From contig NZ_BAABAE010000003.1 in NCBI RefSeq assembly GCF_039537265.1, positions 248,001-312,000 on the forward strand: a stretch of 64,000 bases of DNA. Reading direction: 5' to 3'. The translations under genes were made by a program, and so were the position numbers. Below are positions 29,001 to 36,047 of the stretch, one piece after another (positions within the stretch are counted from its first letter, which is position 1; each line of letters opens with the position of its first letter). The notes below the pieces were generated by a model, which was given only the letters and a program-made list of their open reading frames with translations, had not been told where the DNA came from and did not search any database. Origin of the DNA: Terrimesophilobacter bigeumensis. GTDB lineage: Bacteria; Actinomycetota; Actinomycetes; Actinomycetales; Microbacteriaceae.

Positions 29001-29808
29001 CGACCGCGTCGTCGAGCTGGTTCTCGAGCACGCTGCCCAGCGGCCCCACGAGTCCCTCATGGTCATCACGGCGAGCCCGCGTCACGCCGTGCGCGTACAG
29101 CGCGCGGTGCTGCTGGCCCTCTCGACGCGGCCGGAACTGCACGACTTCCTGCTCGGCGATCGGGCCGAGCCGTTCACGATCGCCACCATCGAGCAGGCCG
29201 TCGCGGAGAGCCGCGACCGCGTCATCTTCTCGATCGGCTACGGCCGCACCCCGCATGGTCGGGTTCTGAGCGATTTCGGGGTGCTCGGCGTTGCGGGCGG
29301 CGAGCGGATGCTGGCGGTCGCCATGACGCGTGCCCGTCGCGCCATGGTCATCGTGACCTGCTTCGAGGCATCCGACATCGATGAGGACCGGATGCGTCAC
29401 GGGGCGATCGCGCTCGCCGAGATCCTCACCGACGTCACCGCCCGTACCCGTGAGGAGTCGATTCCGGACGACAGCGACCCGTTGCTCGTCGACCTCGCCC
29501 GGCGGCTCGAACTGCGCGGCCTGCGGGTCGCGCTCGGTCATCGCGGCAAGCTGGGGCTCGTGACCTCCCACCAGGGCATGTGCCTCACGATCGAGACGGA
29601 TGCGGTGCTGCACGGTGGGAGCCTGCGCGAGTCGCTGCGGTTGCGCCCTGAGCTGCTGCGCCGGCTCGGCTGGCACTACCTGCGGGTCTACGCCTTCGAA
29701 CTGTTCAGCGAACCGGATGCGGTCGCCGACCGTGTCGTCGCCATGCTCGGGGCCGGCCGGGCGCCGGTGACCGAGCCGATCCCGGTTGTGACCGGCTTGC
29801 GAAGTTAG
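26047..29808 (+). CDS. Giant superfamily-1 helicase-like protein with degenerate ATPase motifs
   Basis: 1253 residues, resembling DUF4011/DNA2-NAM7-type helicases. The N-terminal 300 residues match the entry region of such proteins (LLHFVDGPATRIELGATHPGG; FLNPALAAAL). The Walker A equivalent reads LPGTGGTQT (321-329), with Gly326 where Lys belongs. The Walker B equivalent FLVDAGATT (847-854) lacks the DE pair. Later helicase blocks remain recognisable: VVAFGDPVTQTP, TLTRSYRAGGEDLAELVN, AVAMTRARRAMVIVT. It may bind nucleic acid without hydrolysing ATP, or act as a scaffold. The GTG start is 6 bases after TAAGGT, hence probably leaderless. The long open frame on the opposite strand is a shadow. 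Confidence 0.82.
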   Translation: MWRAGNHDDDFLEEPAELLPDPARAETQVTAPHALSLGDPSFTPVNVAEPTWDGWRQQLGGIGGESPLLHFVDGPATRIELGATHPGGLAQFITGKTTLLSNLIRDDLALRAAKHAAGAISAKALELATARGIDSVHLGIGIAEWQFDGIDHRAPILLRPLAIRRYGSDFELRLRGQPFLNPALAAALESQFGIVLDARGFVALAEQDGSFKPNPVIDRLRGLTGHLEWFNVQPRLVVSSFADVATALVADAADLEHPLLDALAGNPSAKWAVEESYRQAELQNPDQRTPETDTFLLDADAEQENVIAQIAAGNSVVVKTLPGTGGTQTIVNAIGALVQQNKRVLVVSPRRASLHGIAQRFGDIGLSGLAVSPATLRRDIIRGIGRNEKARSPKLGEIDEALVRLRKVLLDYRGAIARTDPELGVSVLDCLTELSRLALLPTPPATTARLGRASVELMAKGRERAATTMVQAARLGEFKYGPGDSAWYGASFTSTEQATRAHGIAKQLYHVELPRLVDRANQLVGSTRMRPFETIAELGVYLRLLTDIRDTLDKFLPVVFDRSLSELIAATSSRKESAHMSGANRRRMRRLAREYLRPGAHVPELNEALRRIQQQRFLWQRFATDGVAPEVPVGIADVQVAHQQVMQDLAALDEPLGNHTTASQLANIPVNELAVRMAGLAAESDALHNLQERTALLSTLRELELDPLLADLAGRHVPESQVAAELELAWWRSTLESLLEADRALLGANTDVLDRLEADFRLVDEAHASGSAQLLAWQLAENWSIGLVDWPEEASALKRLLRGPGTTSRDLQEAAPHLSRVAAPVWIASPYEVPGITDTLRFDAVFLVDAGATTIAENVGGIRRAKQVVAFGDPVTQTPSAFELALGEGEPVPHTEEELDELHASSALAVLGTLLPTLTLTRSYRAGGEDLAELVNRRFYSGRIESIPWAGSFLGHGSIRIDHVDNGTGMPDPETGAVESVDAEVDRVVELVLEHAAQRPHESLMVITASPRHAVRVQRAVLLALSTRPELHDFLLGDRAEPFTIATIEQAVAESRDRVIFSIGYGRTPHGRVLSDFGVLGVAGGERMLAVAMTRARRAMVIVTCFEASDIDEDRMRHGAIALAEILTDVTARTREESIPDDSDPLLVDLARRLELRGLRVALGHRGKLGLVTSHQGMCLTIETDAVLHGGSLRESLRLRPELLRRLGWHYLRVYAFELFSEPDAVADRVVAMLGAGRAPVTEPIPVVTGLRS

Positions 29809-29814
29809 GCGGCG

Positions 29815-30060
29815 ATGAACGGCAGGCACGAGGCGGACCTTCCCCCCGATGGCCCGTCGGAGGATCAGGTGAGTACGGACCGCGACCAATCCGAAGAGGC
29901 GGAGGGCGCTGGGCCGGGGGATCGGTCGAGGAACCGGCATCGTCGCGTGCGCACGGCTGCCGTGCCGGGGTCGGACCCGGAGCCGCAGCCTGAGCCGCCG
30001 CGGCACTCCACGCACGAGAACGACGAGCGGCTGCGGGCCGACAAGCCGCCGCATTGGTAG
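29815..30060 (+). CDS. Small hydrophilic protein with DERLRADKPPHW-type end
   Basis: 81 residues, highly charged and low in complexity, probably disordered, ending in ENDERLRADKPPHW. Small actinobacterial proteins with a similar terminal KPPHW motif seem familiar to me, but I assign no function. It starts 6 bases after the helicase-like gene stop and is likely co-transcribed and coupled. There is no clear Shine-Dalgarno apart from AGGCGG. Confidence 0.55.
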   Translation: MNGRHEADLPPDGPSEDQVSTDRDQSEEAEGAGPGDRSRNRHRRVRTAAVPGSDPEPQPEPPRHSTHENDERLRADKPPHW

Positions 30061-30075
30061 TACAACGGACTGTGG

Positions 30076-30115
30076 CCTTCGTCCCCCTGTGCCGCGCGCT
30101 CCTCAGGGAGCGGTA
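30076..30115. repeat. Intergenic repeat, family B, degenerate copy
   Basis: CCTTCG at 30076-30081, then a divergent middle, then CTCCTCAGGGAGCGGT: the reverse complement of the ends seen at 57988-58023. It sits just after the small gene stop and before mscL (opposite strand). Confidence 0.45.
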
Positions 30116-30119
30116 GCGA

Positions 30120-30548
30120 TCAGTCGGAGTGCTTTCCGCCGCCCGACGTCGCGAGCAGGTCGCGGATCTCGGTGAGCAGCTGCAGCTCGTCCGGCGGCAC
30201 TTCCTCATCCGAAGCGCCGGCCTTGCGCTTGGCCTCCGCGCGCTCCTTCAACTTGTTGATCGGGAGGACGAGCGCGAAGTACACCGCAGCGGCGACCAGC
30301 AGGAACTGGATGGCGGCACCGATGAGCGCGCCAAACAGTATCTGCGCCTCGCCACCCGAGGTGGTCGGGATCGTGACGATGAGCGACTTGCTCAGGTCCG
30401 CGGTGTTGAACAGCGCGCCGAGCGCCGGGTTGACGACCCCGTTGACGAGCACGCCGACGATCGCCGTGAACGCCGCACCGATGACGACCGCGACAGCGAG
30501 GTCGATCACGTTGCCGCGCATGATGAACTCTTTGAATCCCTTGAACAT
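30120..30548 (-). CDS. mscL: Large-conductance mechanosensitive channel
   Basis: Membrane channel that opens on osmotic downshock. 142 residues: the N-terminal FKGFKEFIMRGNVIDLAVAVVIGAAFTAIV carries the pore helix TM1, the periplasmic loop follows, then TM2 (ALIGAAIQFLLVAAAVYFALV) and the cytoplasmic helix bundle with LLTEIRDLL near the C-terminus. It is last in a 5-FCL, fmdB, mscL run on the minus strand, 15 bases after fmdB, with GGGAGAAG before its ATG. Confidence 0.97.
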   Translation of the reverse strand: MFKGFKEFIMRGNVIDLAVAVVIGAAFTAIVGVLVNGVVNPALGALFNTADLSKSLIVTIPTTSGGEAQILFGALIGAAIQFLLVAAAVYFALVLPINKLKERAEAKRKAGASDEEVPPDELQLLTEIRDLLATSGGGKHSD

Positions 30549-30563
30549 GGCTGGTTCTTCTCC

Positions 30564-30911
30564 CTATGAGGTTGCTGGGGCTGCGCTGCTGGTCGCGGCC
30601 TTCCCTGTCCCACTCCCGGTGCCGGGGGTCGATGCGGCCTTCTCCTTCGTGGCCGGCGGCGCCTTCTCGGTCTTCGTATCGGTTCCCGACCTGTCGCCGC
30701 TGCTCTTCTCGCCACCACCGGCCGAGGCCGGCTTCGCCCTCGAGTCGTTGCGGTAGAAGCCCGAACCGTTGAACGAGACACCGACCGGGCTGAAGACCTT
30801 GCGCAGTGCGCCGCCGCAGGTCGGGCAGACGGTGAGGGTGGCATCCGAGAACGCCTGGTGGATGTCGAAGGCGGTCCCGCATTCTGTGCAGCGGTAGGAG
30901 TAGGTGGGCAC
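30564..30911 (-). CDS. FmdB-family zinc-ribbon protein
   Basis: Putative regulatory protein of 115 residues. An N-terminal zinc ribbon has C8, C11, C29 and C32 (YRCTECG, VCPTCGG), with GSGFYRNDSR after it as in the family. The rest is a long Ser/Thr/Lys/Gly-rich tail. The GTG start at 30909-30911 follows AAGGA. It lies 8 bases downstream of the 5-FCL gene. The precise role is unknown; the name comes from a formamidase regulator. Confidence 0.88.
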   Translation of the reverse strand: MPTYSYRCTECGTAFDIHQAFSDATLTVCPTCGGALRKVFSPVGVSFNGSGFYRNDSRAKPASAGGGEKSSGDRSGTDTKTEKAPPATKEKAASTPGTGSGTGKAATSSAAPATS

Positions 30912-30919
30912 GGTGTTCC

Positions 30920-31510
30920 TTAGGCGGCGGACTCGGGGAACGTCGTGATCCCGGAGGGGGTGACGACCCCGTTGACCGGTTTGTCGTGAAGCTCGGTCGG
31001 AACCGAGTCGACGAGTTCGTTGTCGAAGATCACAGCATAGACCGGCGGGCACTTCTCCATCGATCCGAGGGTGCGGTCGAAGTAGCCGCGCCCCCAGCCC
31101 ATGCGCATGCCGGTGCGGTCCACGGCGGCGGCCGGAACGAGGATGAGGTCGACATCGTTGATGGCGATCGGGCCGAGCAGCTCGCCGACCGGTTCCGGCA
31201 TCCCGTCGATCCCCTCCTGTTCGGCATCCGTCGACACCGCCCAGTCGAGCAGTCCGTCGTCGCGGCTCACCGGCAACAGCACCCGGATGTCGTTGTCCTC
31301 CGCCCAGGACAGGAACGGCCGGATGTTCGGCTCGTCCTGGGCGGGCAGATAGGCGGTGAGGTAGTGGGCGTCGAGGTCGGTCGCGAGGTCGACGAGATGC
31401 TGGGTGAAACCCGCGGTGGCGTTCTCGAGTTCTGAGGAGGTGAGCGTGCGGCGACGCCCGCGCAGCTCGGCTCTGAGCGCCCGCTTCTGGTGGCTCTCGT
31501 CACCGCTCAT
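30920..31510 (-). CDS. 5-formyltetrahydrofolate cyclo-ligase
   Basis: Converts 5-formyl-THF to 5,10-methenyl-THF with ATP. 196 residues: the N-terminal KRALRAELRGRRR basic helix, YLPAQDEPN and LLPVS, and the signature GMRMGWGRGYFDRTL that binds folate and phosphate. The ATG is 6 bases after TAAACT (31517-31522, minus strand) and is probably leaderless. Only 39 bases separate it from galU, which is divergent and also appears leaderless. Confidence 0.93.
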   Translation of the reverse strand: MSGDESHQKRALRAELRGRRRTLTSSELENATAGFTQHLVDLATDLDAHYLTAYLPAQDEPNIRPFLSWAEDNDIRVLLPVSRDDGLLDWAVSTDAEQEGIDGMPEPVGELLGPIAINDVDLILVPAAAVDRTGMRMGWGRGYFDRTLGSMEKCPPVYAVIFDNELVDSVPTELHDKPVNGVVTPSGITTFPESAA

Positions 31511-31516
31511 GCTGCC

Positions 31517-31543
31517 AGTTTACGGTGAGCGGACGGGTAACCT
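31517..31543. promoter_or_regulatory. Compact divergent leaderless promoters (5-FCL and galU)
   Basis: TAAACT on the minus strand (31517-31522) and TAACCT on the plus strand (31538-31543), each exactly 6 bases before an ATG. Both promoters and any control sites must fit in the 39-base gap. Confidence 0.6.
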
Positions 31544-31549
31544 TGCCCC

Positions 31550-32443
31550 ATGGCGTTTCAGATCACCAAGGCGGTCATCCCTGCGGCAGGCCTTGGCACC
31601 CGGTTCCTCCCTGCGACGAAGGCCATGCCGAAGGAGATGCTGCCGGTCGTCGACAAGCCGGCCATCCAGTACGTCGTGGAGGAGGCGGTCGCCGCCGGAC
31701 TCATCGACGTGCTCATGATCACCGGGCGGAACAAGAGCGCGCTCGAGAACCATTTCGACCGGGTCGGCGAACTCGAGGCGGCGCTCGAGCGCAAGGGCGA
31801 CACCGTGCGCCTGCAGAAGGTCAACTATTCGACTGAGCTCGCCGAGGTGCACTACCTGCGCCAGGGGGACCCGCTCGGTCTCGGCCACGCGGTGCTGCGG
31901 GCGAAGATGCATGTCGGCGACGAGCCGTTCGCCGTGCTGCTCGGCGACGACCTCATCGACGAGCGCGACCCGCTGCTCTCCCGGATGCTGGAGGTGCAGG
32001 CCGCGCGGAACTGCACCGTGATCGCTCTTCTCGAGGTCGATCCTTCGCAGTCCCACCTCTACGGCATCGCCACGGTGGAAGCGACCGAGGTTGACGATGT
32101 CGTGCGCATCACCGGACTGGTCGAGAAGCCGGCGGAGGGAACCCAGCCCTCGAACCTCGCCATCATCGGGCGGTACGTCCTGCGCCCGGAGATCTTCGGC
32201 ATCCTCGAGCAGACCGAACCGGGCCGCGGCGGCGAGATCCAGCTCACCGACGCGCTCGAGACCCTCGCCACCGATCCGTCGATCGCGGGCGGGGTCTATG
32301 GCGTGGTCTTCCGCGGCCGTCGCTATGACACCGGCGACCGGCTCGACTACATCAAGGCGATCGTGCAGCTCGCCGTCGAGCGCAAGGATCTCGGCCCGGC
32401 GCTGCGGCCGTGGCTCAAACAGTTCGCCGACGACCTGGACTGA
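31550..32443 (+). CDS. galU: UTP--glucose-1-phosphate uridylyltransferase
   Basis: Makes UDP-glucose for envelope polysaccharides and trehalose. 297 residues: PAAGLGTRFLPATKAMPKEMLP (nucleotide-binding signature, residues 11-32), VVDKPAIQYVVEEA, GLGHAVLRAK, LLGDDLID and GRRYDTGDRLDYIKA. All are as in bacterial GalU. TAACCT lies 6 bases before the ATG, consistent with a leaderless mRNA. RimJ-like acetyltransferase starts 3 bases after its stop. The MoeA-like Glp gene found here in many actinobacteria is absent. Confidence 0.97.
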   Translation: MAFQITKAVIPAAGLGTRFLPATKAMPKEMLPVVDKPAIQYVVEEAVAAGLIDVLMITGRNKSALENHFDRVGELEAALERKGDTVRLQKVNYSTELAEVHYLRQGDPLGLGHAVLRAKMHVGDEPFAVLLGDDLIDERDPLLSRMLEVQAARNCTVIALLEVDPSQSHLYGIATVEATEVDDVVRITGLVEKPAEGTQPSNLAIIGRYVLRPEIFGILEQTEPGRGGEIQLTDALETLATDPSIAGGVYGVVFRGRRYDTGDRLDYIKAIVQLAVERKDLGPALRPWLKQFADDLD

Positions 32444-32446
32444 CCC

Positions 32447-33094
32447 ATGACCATCCCCACGCTGAGCGAAGGTTCGGTGACGATCCGTGCCATCCGGCTT
32501 CGGGATGCGCGGCGTCTTGAGCGGGAACTCCTGGACAACCGGCGCTGGCTGCGGCAGTGGGAGGCGACCAACCCGCACGGCGCGATGAACTTCGATGTGC
32601 GCTCGAGCATCCGGAGCCTGCTTGCGAACGCGCGCGCCGGGCTAGGCCTCCCGTTCGTGGTCGAGCACGATGGTGAGCTGGCAGGCCAGCTCAACGTGTC
32701 GTCGATCGCCTGGGGCAGTGTCTCGTCGGCGACCATCGGCTACTGGGTGGCCGAGCGGTTCGCCGGCAGGTCGCTCACGCCGACGGCGGTCGCGCTCGCG
32801 ACCGACTACTGCTTCTTCCAGCTCGGGCTGCACCGGATGGAGATCTGCATCCGTCCCGAGAATGAGCCTTCGCTCCGGGTGGTGGAGAAGCTGGGTTTCC
32901 GGTACGAGGGGCTGCGCAGGCGGTACATCCACATCAACGGGGACTGGCGCGACCACTTCTGTTTCGCCCTCACCTCGGATGAGTTGCCGGTCGGGGTGCT
33001 GCGGCGCTGGCTCGACCGCAAGGTTCCGGATGGCGCGGGCGTCGTGCCGGCATCCGACCGCGCCGCCGCCCAGAGCCCCGCACCAGGCCCCTGA
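32447..33094 (+). CDS. GNAT-family acetyltransferase (RimJ/RimL type)
   Basis: Probable protein N-acetyltransferase, 215 residues. The fold markers are VTIRAIRLRDA, FVVEHDGELAGQLNVSSI, the acetyl-CoA-binding stretch IGYWVAERFAGRSLTPTAVAL and HRMEICIRPENEPSLRVVEKLGFRYEG. The C-terminus is short and Ala/Pro-rich. It lies 3 bases after galU and is surely in its operon. The substrate is unknown. The neighbourhood (galU, rimJ, GlpR/SepX) is widely conserved in actinobacteria. Confidence 0.9.
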   Translation: MTIPTLSEGSVTIRAIRLRDARRLERELLDNRRWLRQWEATNPHGAMNFDVRSSIRSLLANARAGLGLPFVVEHDGELAGQLNVSSIAWGSVSSATIGYWVAERFAGRSLTPTAVALATDYCFFQLGLHRMEICIRPENEPSLRVVEKLGFRYEGLRRRYIHINGDWRDHFCFALTSDELPVGVLRRWLDRKVPDGAGVVPASDRAAAQSPAPGP

Positions 33095-33101
33095 AGCGCC
33101 G

Positions 33102-33124
33102 CGCGGGTGTTCTGGTCGCCCGCG
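33102..33124 (+). other. GC-rich hairpin after the RimJ-like gene
   Basis: CGCGGG and CCCGCG pair across 11 bases just after the acetyltransferase stop. Further CCCGCG copies follow to 33161, allowing alternative pairings. No T-run is present. It may weaken read-through into the next gene, which has its own TACCGT box. Confidence 0.35.
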
Positions 33125-33234
33125 GGTGAATTTCGGCCCGCGTCGGAGGAAAACGCCCGCGTTCGGCGAGGATCGATGGCGTGGTGCGGCGAGCCGAGCC
33201 ACGGATGCCGCGCGGGCGCCTTACCGTTGATCGC

Positions 33235-34164
33235 ATGGGAATCGACGGGATCGGATCGAGCGTAGTGATCGCGCTCGCGGCGGTGCTGTGGTTCATTTAC
33301 CTCGTACCGACTTGGCTCAAGCGGCGCGAGTATCTCGCGACGGAACGCAACGCCGTGCGGCTGCAGCAGACGATGCGCATCATGGCGGAGAGCGCCGAGT
33401 TGCCGGCCGTGGTGCGCGTCGAGGCGACCGCGCGCACGGCAGCGGCTCAGGAGCGCGCCATTCGCAAACAGGCGAGGCTGGCCGGTCGCCGGGGCACCCC
33501 GTTCCCCGAGGAGGCTTCCGTAGGCGCCCGGATGCCGGCCCCTGAGGGATCGCGCAGCGATCGCCGCGAAGGGAATTCACGGGCCGCCCGCCGCCTTCGC
33601 CGCTCCCGGGCACTCGCCTCCCTCGTCCTCATCGCCTCCTTCGTGGCGGGCGGGTTCGGTGTCTCGGCGCTCGCGACGTCGGGCTCCTGGCTGCTGCTGG
33701 CGGCATCCACGGTCGTCGCCGTCGGCGCGCTCGCGCTCCTCGGTCAGGCCTCCGCCGTCTCCCGTGCGCGTGCCGAACTGCGTCGCGCCGTGGTCACGCC
33801 ACCCTTGCAGGCTCCGCTCCATGACGACGCCGACTACACCGAGGAGCGGCAGCCGGGATGGATGCCGGTTCCGATTCCGAGGCCCCTCTACCTCCGTGGT
33901 CCCGCCCCGGTCGCGGTCGAGACGGTCGTCGCGAAAGCAACCGCCCCACAACCCGACCACGCCGCAGCCCTCCGCGCAGCCGCAGCCGAGGCCGAGCATG
34001 CGCTTCGGGCAGCCCATGCTGCACCGGAGGTCACCCGCATCGCGCCGCCCTCTGCCCCGGCCGCCGAGTCCCGTTTCGCGCGCATGGGCATGGTCGACAC
34101 GAAGGATGCCGCTCCCGCCGACCTCGACGACATCCTGCGCCGCCGTCGCACCCTCGCCGGCTGA
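33235..34164 (+). CDS. GlpR/SepX-like cell-division membrane protein
   Basis: 309 residues. The N-terminal helix SVVIALAAVLWFIYLVPTWLKRREYLATERNAVRLQQTMR fits the actinobacterial membrane protein named GlpR in Corynebacterium and SepX in Streptomyces, which works at division septa. A basic Ala/Arg-rich stretch follows, then a helix pair (LASLVLIASFVAGGFGVSAL and WLLLAASTVVAVGALALL) and an Ala/Pro-rich tail ending LDDILRRRRTLAG. The assignment rests mainly on position after galU-rimJ plus this layout. The ATG is 7 bases after TACCGT (33222-33227), likely leaderless; an upstream in-frame GTG is less likely. Confidence 0.68.
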   Translation: MGIDGIGSSVVIALAAVLWFIYLVPTWLKRREYLATERNAVRLQQTMRIMAESAELPAVVRVEATARTAAAQERAIRKQARLAGRRGTPFPEEASVGARMPAPEGSRSDRREGNSRAARRLRRSRALASLVLIASFVAGGFGVSALATSGSWLLLAASTVVAVGALALLGQASAVSRARAELRRAVVTPPLQAPLHDDADYTEERQPGWMPVPIPRPLYLRGPAPVAVETVVAKATAPQPDHAAALRAAAAEAEHALRAAHAAPEVTRIAPPSAPAAESRFARMGMVDTKDAAPADLDDILRRRRTLAG

Positions 34165-34234
34165 GCGCACCGGCATCTCGGGTCGAGCTTGTCGAGACCG
34201 CGGCCCTCCGTGCTAACGTAGCTACGCAGCATCC

Positions 34235-34310
34235 GGGGCTATGGCGCAGTTGGTAGCGCGCTTCGTTCGCATCGAAGAGGTCAGGAGTTCGAATCTCCTT
34301 AGCTCCACCA
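34235..34310 (+). tRNA. tRNA-Ala (anticodon CGC)
   Basis: The acceptor stem GGGGCTA pairs with TAGCTCC. The D arm is GCGC-AGTTGGTA-GCGC. The anticodon stem CTTCG/CGAAG encloses the loop TTCGCAT with CGC at 34268-34270. The T arm is AGGAG-TTCGAAT-CTCCT. The discriminator A is at 34307 and the CCA end is encoded (34308-34310). Reads the GCG alanine codon. Confidence 0.97.
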
Positions 34311-34342
34311 CCTACACCGGAACTGCCGTAACGGGCAGAACG

Positions 34343-35527
34343 TCACCCCTCGGGGATCGGCTCCTTCGGCAGCTTGCGCACCCGCCGGCGCCGGCGCGTC
34401 GGCATCATCGATCGCATCTCCTCGAGGCGGCCGAAGCACAGCAGGCGGTCGCCGGCCTCCATCACCGTCGTGCCCTTCGGGTTCGGGATGACGCTCGTAC
34501 CGCGGTGGAGGGTGAGCACGGTGAGGTCCCGCTCGCTCAGCATCGAATCGCGCAGGGCCCTGCCGACGAGGTCCGCGTTGCTGTGCACGACGATCTCGGC
34601 GACGCCGTAGCCGGTCGACACCGTCAGCCTCTGCCGCACGTCGATCTCGGGGAACGCCACCTGGTTGTCGATGAAATCGATGATCGCCCCCGCGACATCC
34701 AGCTCCGTCGCCTTCTCTATCCCCTCGAGCCCGGGCGAGGAGTTGACCTCCATGACGAGCGGGCCGTCCTTGCCCTCGAGCATGTCGACACCGGCGACGC
34801 GCAGGCCCATGATCTGCGCCGACCGCACGGCCGCCTGCTCGTAGGCCGGCGTGAGCTCCACCGGCTCGACCCTCCCACCGCGGTGCACGTTCGACCGGAA
34901 TTCGTCTCCCACTGCCACCCGCCGCATCGCCGCGACCACCCGATCCCCGACGACGAGCGCCCGGATGTCCCTCCCGCGGCTCTCGGAGATGAAACTCTGG
35001 ATGAGCACGTTCTGCTTCGTCGAGTGCAGGGTCTCGATGATCGCTTCCGCGATCTTCACCTCCGGCGCCAGGATCACCCCGATCCCCTGGGTGCCCTCGA
35101 GGAGTTTGATGACGACCGGCGCGCCGCCCACCTTCTCGATCGCGAGCCGAACATCCCCGCGGTTGTGCACGAATGCGGTCGCCGGCATCCCGATGTTGTG
35201 GCGGGAGAGGATCTGGGTGGCCCGCAGCTTGTCGCGGGAGTTGGTGATGCCGTTCGCGGTGTTGGGCGTGTAGACATCCATCTGCTCGAACTGCCGCACG
35301 ACGGCGGTGCCGAAGTAGGTGATCGAGTTGCCGATCCTCGGCAGGATCGCGTCGTAGTCGGAGAGCCGCCGGCCCCGGTACTGCAGGTCGGGTTCGGCGT
35401 CCGAGAGGTCGATGGCGAAGCGCAGCGTGTTGAGCACTTTCACCTGGTGCCCGCGTTGGAGCGCCGCGGCGCGCAACCGCTGCGTCGAATATGCCTGCGG
35501 CGCTCGCGAGAGGATCGCCAGTTTCAT
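34343..35527 (-). CDS. RimK-family ATP-grasp alpha-L-glutamate ligase with C-terminal TrkA-C domain
   Basis: Adds glutamate to a protein or small-molecule carboxylate using ATP. The first 300 residues are RimK-like: MKLAILSRAPQAYSTQRLR, RIGNSITYFGTAVVRQFE, IKLLEGTQGIGV (P-loop-like), FISESRGRDIRALVVGDRVV, and GVDMLEGKDGPLVMEVNSSPGLEGIE with the metal ligands. The last 90 residues (YGVAEIVVHSNADLVGRALR, GDRLLCFGR) form a TrkA-C/RCK_C ligand-binding domain, so activity may respond to a small ligand. 394 residues; AGGGGG precedes the ATG at 35525-35527. Divergent from the retropepsin-like partner. Confidence 0.9.
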   Translation of the reverse strand: MKLAILSRAPQAYSTQRLRAAALQRGHQVKVLNTLRFAIDLSDAEPDLQYRGRRLSDYDAILPRIGNSITYFGTAVVRQFEQMDVYTPNTANGITNSRDKLRATQILSRHNIGMPATAFVHNRGDVRLAIEKVGGAPVVIKLLEGTQGIGVILAPEVKIAEAIIETLHSTKQNVLIQSFISESRGRDIRALVVGDRVVAAMRRVAVGDEFRSNVHRGGRVEPVELTPAYEQAAVRSAQIMGLRVAGVDMLEGKDGPLVMEVNSSPGLEGIEKATELDVAGAIIDFIDNQVAFPEIDVRQRLTVSTGYGVAEIVVHSNADLVGRALRDSMLSERDLTVLTLHRGTSVIPNPKGTTVMEAGDRLLCFGRLEEMRSMMPTRRRRRVRKLPKEPIPEG

Positions 35528-35551
35528 CGTGCCCCCTGCGAAGATGGTCGA

Positions 35552-36025
35552 GTGAGAGACGACCACCATTCAAGCACCATCGTGGGCTGGCGCGAATGGG
35601 TGAGCCTGCCGGGGATCGGCGTGCCCTGGATCAAGGCGAAACTCGACACGGGTGCGCGCAGTTCAGCGCTGCATGCGTTCGACATCGAGGAGTCCGCCGA
35701 CGGCGAGCGGGTGCGGTTCAAGGTTCGCCCCTGGCAGCGGTCGGTCGAGGATGCCGTCGAGGTCGAATGCCCTGTGCACGACCGCCGTATGGTGCGCAGT
35801 TCATCCGGACACAGCGAGGCGCGCATCGTCGTGCTCGTGGAGGTCGGAATCTCGGGACGCACGGTTCTCGCGGAGACGACGCTGAGCAATCGCGATCAGA
35901 TGGGCTTCCGGATGCTCATCGGCCGCGAGGCGCTTCGGCAGGGCTTCCTGGTGAACCCGCGCAAGTCGTTCCTGGCGGGTCGAGCACCGAAGCCGATCCG
36001 TCGCCGCAACCGGGATCGCGCGTAG
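35552..36025 (+). CDS. Retropepsin-like protease associated with RimK (RimB/COG4067 family)
   Basis: 157 residues of the DUF785 family, often misnamed ATP-dependent zinc protease. The aspartic-protease-like motif is D32-T-G34 in AKLDTGARSSALHA. The conserved HDRRMVRSSSGHSEARIVV, TLSNRDQMGFRMLIGREAL and FLVNPRKSFL blocks follow. Its usual partner is RimK, whose gene is divergent 24 bases away, so it probably trims or reverses glutamylation. The GTG at 35552-35554 gives the natural N-terminus. Convergent with the MarR gene. Confidence 0.88.
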   Translation: MRDDHHSSTIVGWREWVSLPGIGVPWIKAKLDTGARSSALHAFDIEESADGERVRFKVRPWQRSVEDAVEVECPVHDRRMVRSSSGHSEARIVVLVEVGISGRTVLAETTLSNRDQMGFRMLIGREALRQGFLVNPRKSFLAGRAPKPIRRRNRDRA

Positions 36026-36047
36026 GCCCCGGGGCCCGGTCCTGGCT

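Noticed and set aside
27160..30054. Very long open frame (964 codons) on the minus strand opposite the helicase-like gene
   Set aside because: High GC leaves the antisense frame open; its translation is Arg/Asp/Val-rich without domains, while the plus strand has clear helicase blocks.
34318..34342. Small CTGCC/GGCAG hairpin after the tRNA gene as a terminator
   Set aside because: Only five base pairs and no T-run; too weak to support.
36026..36047. GGCCCCGGGGCC palindrome between convergent genes
   Set aside because: Short, with no loop and no T-run; expected by composition in GC-rich DNA.
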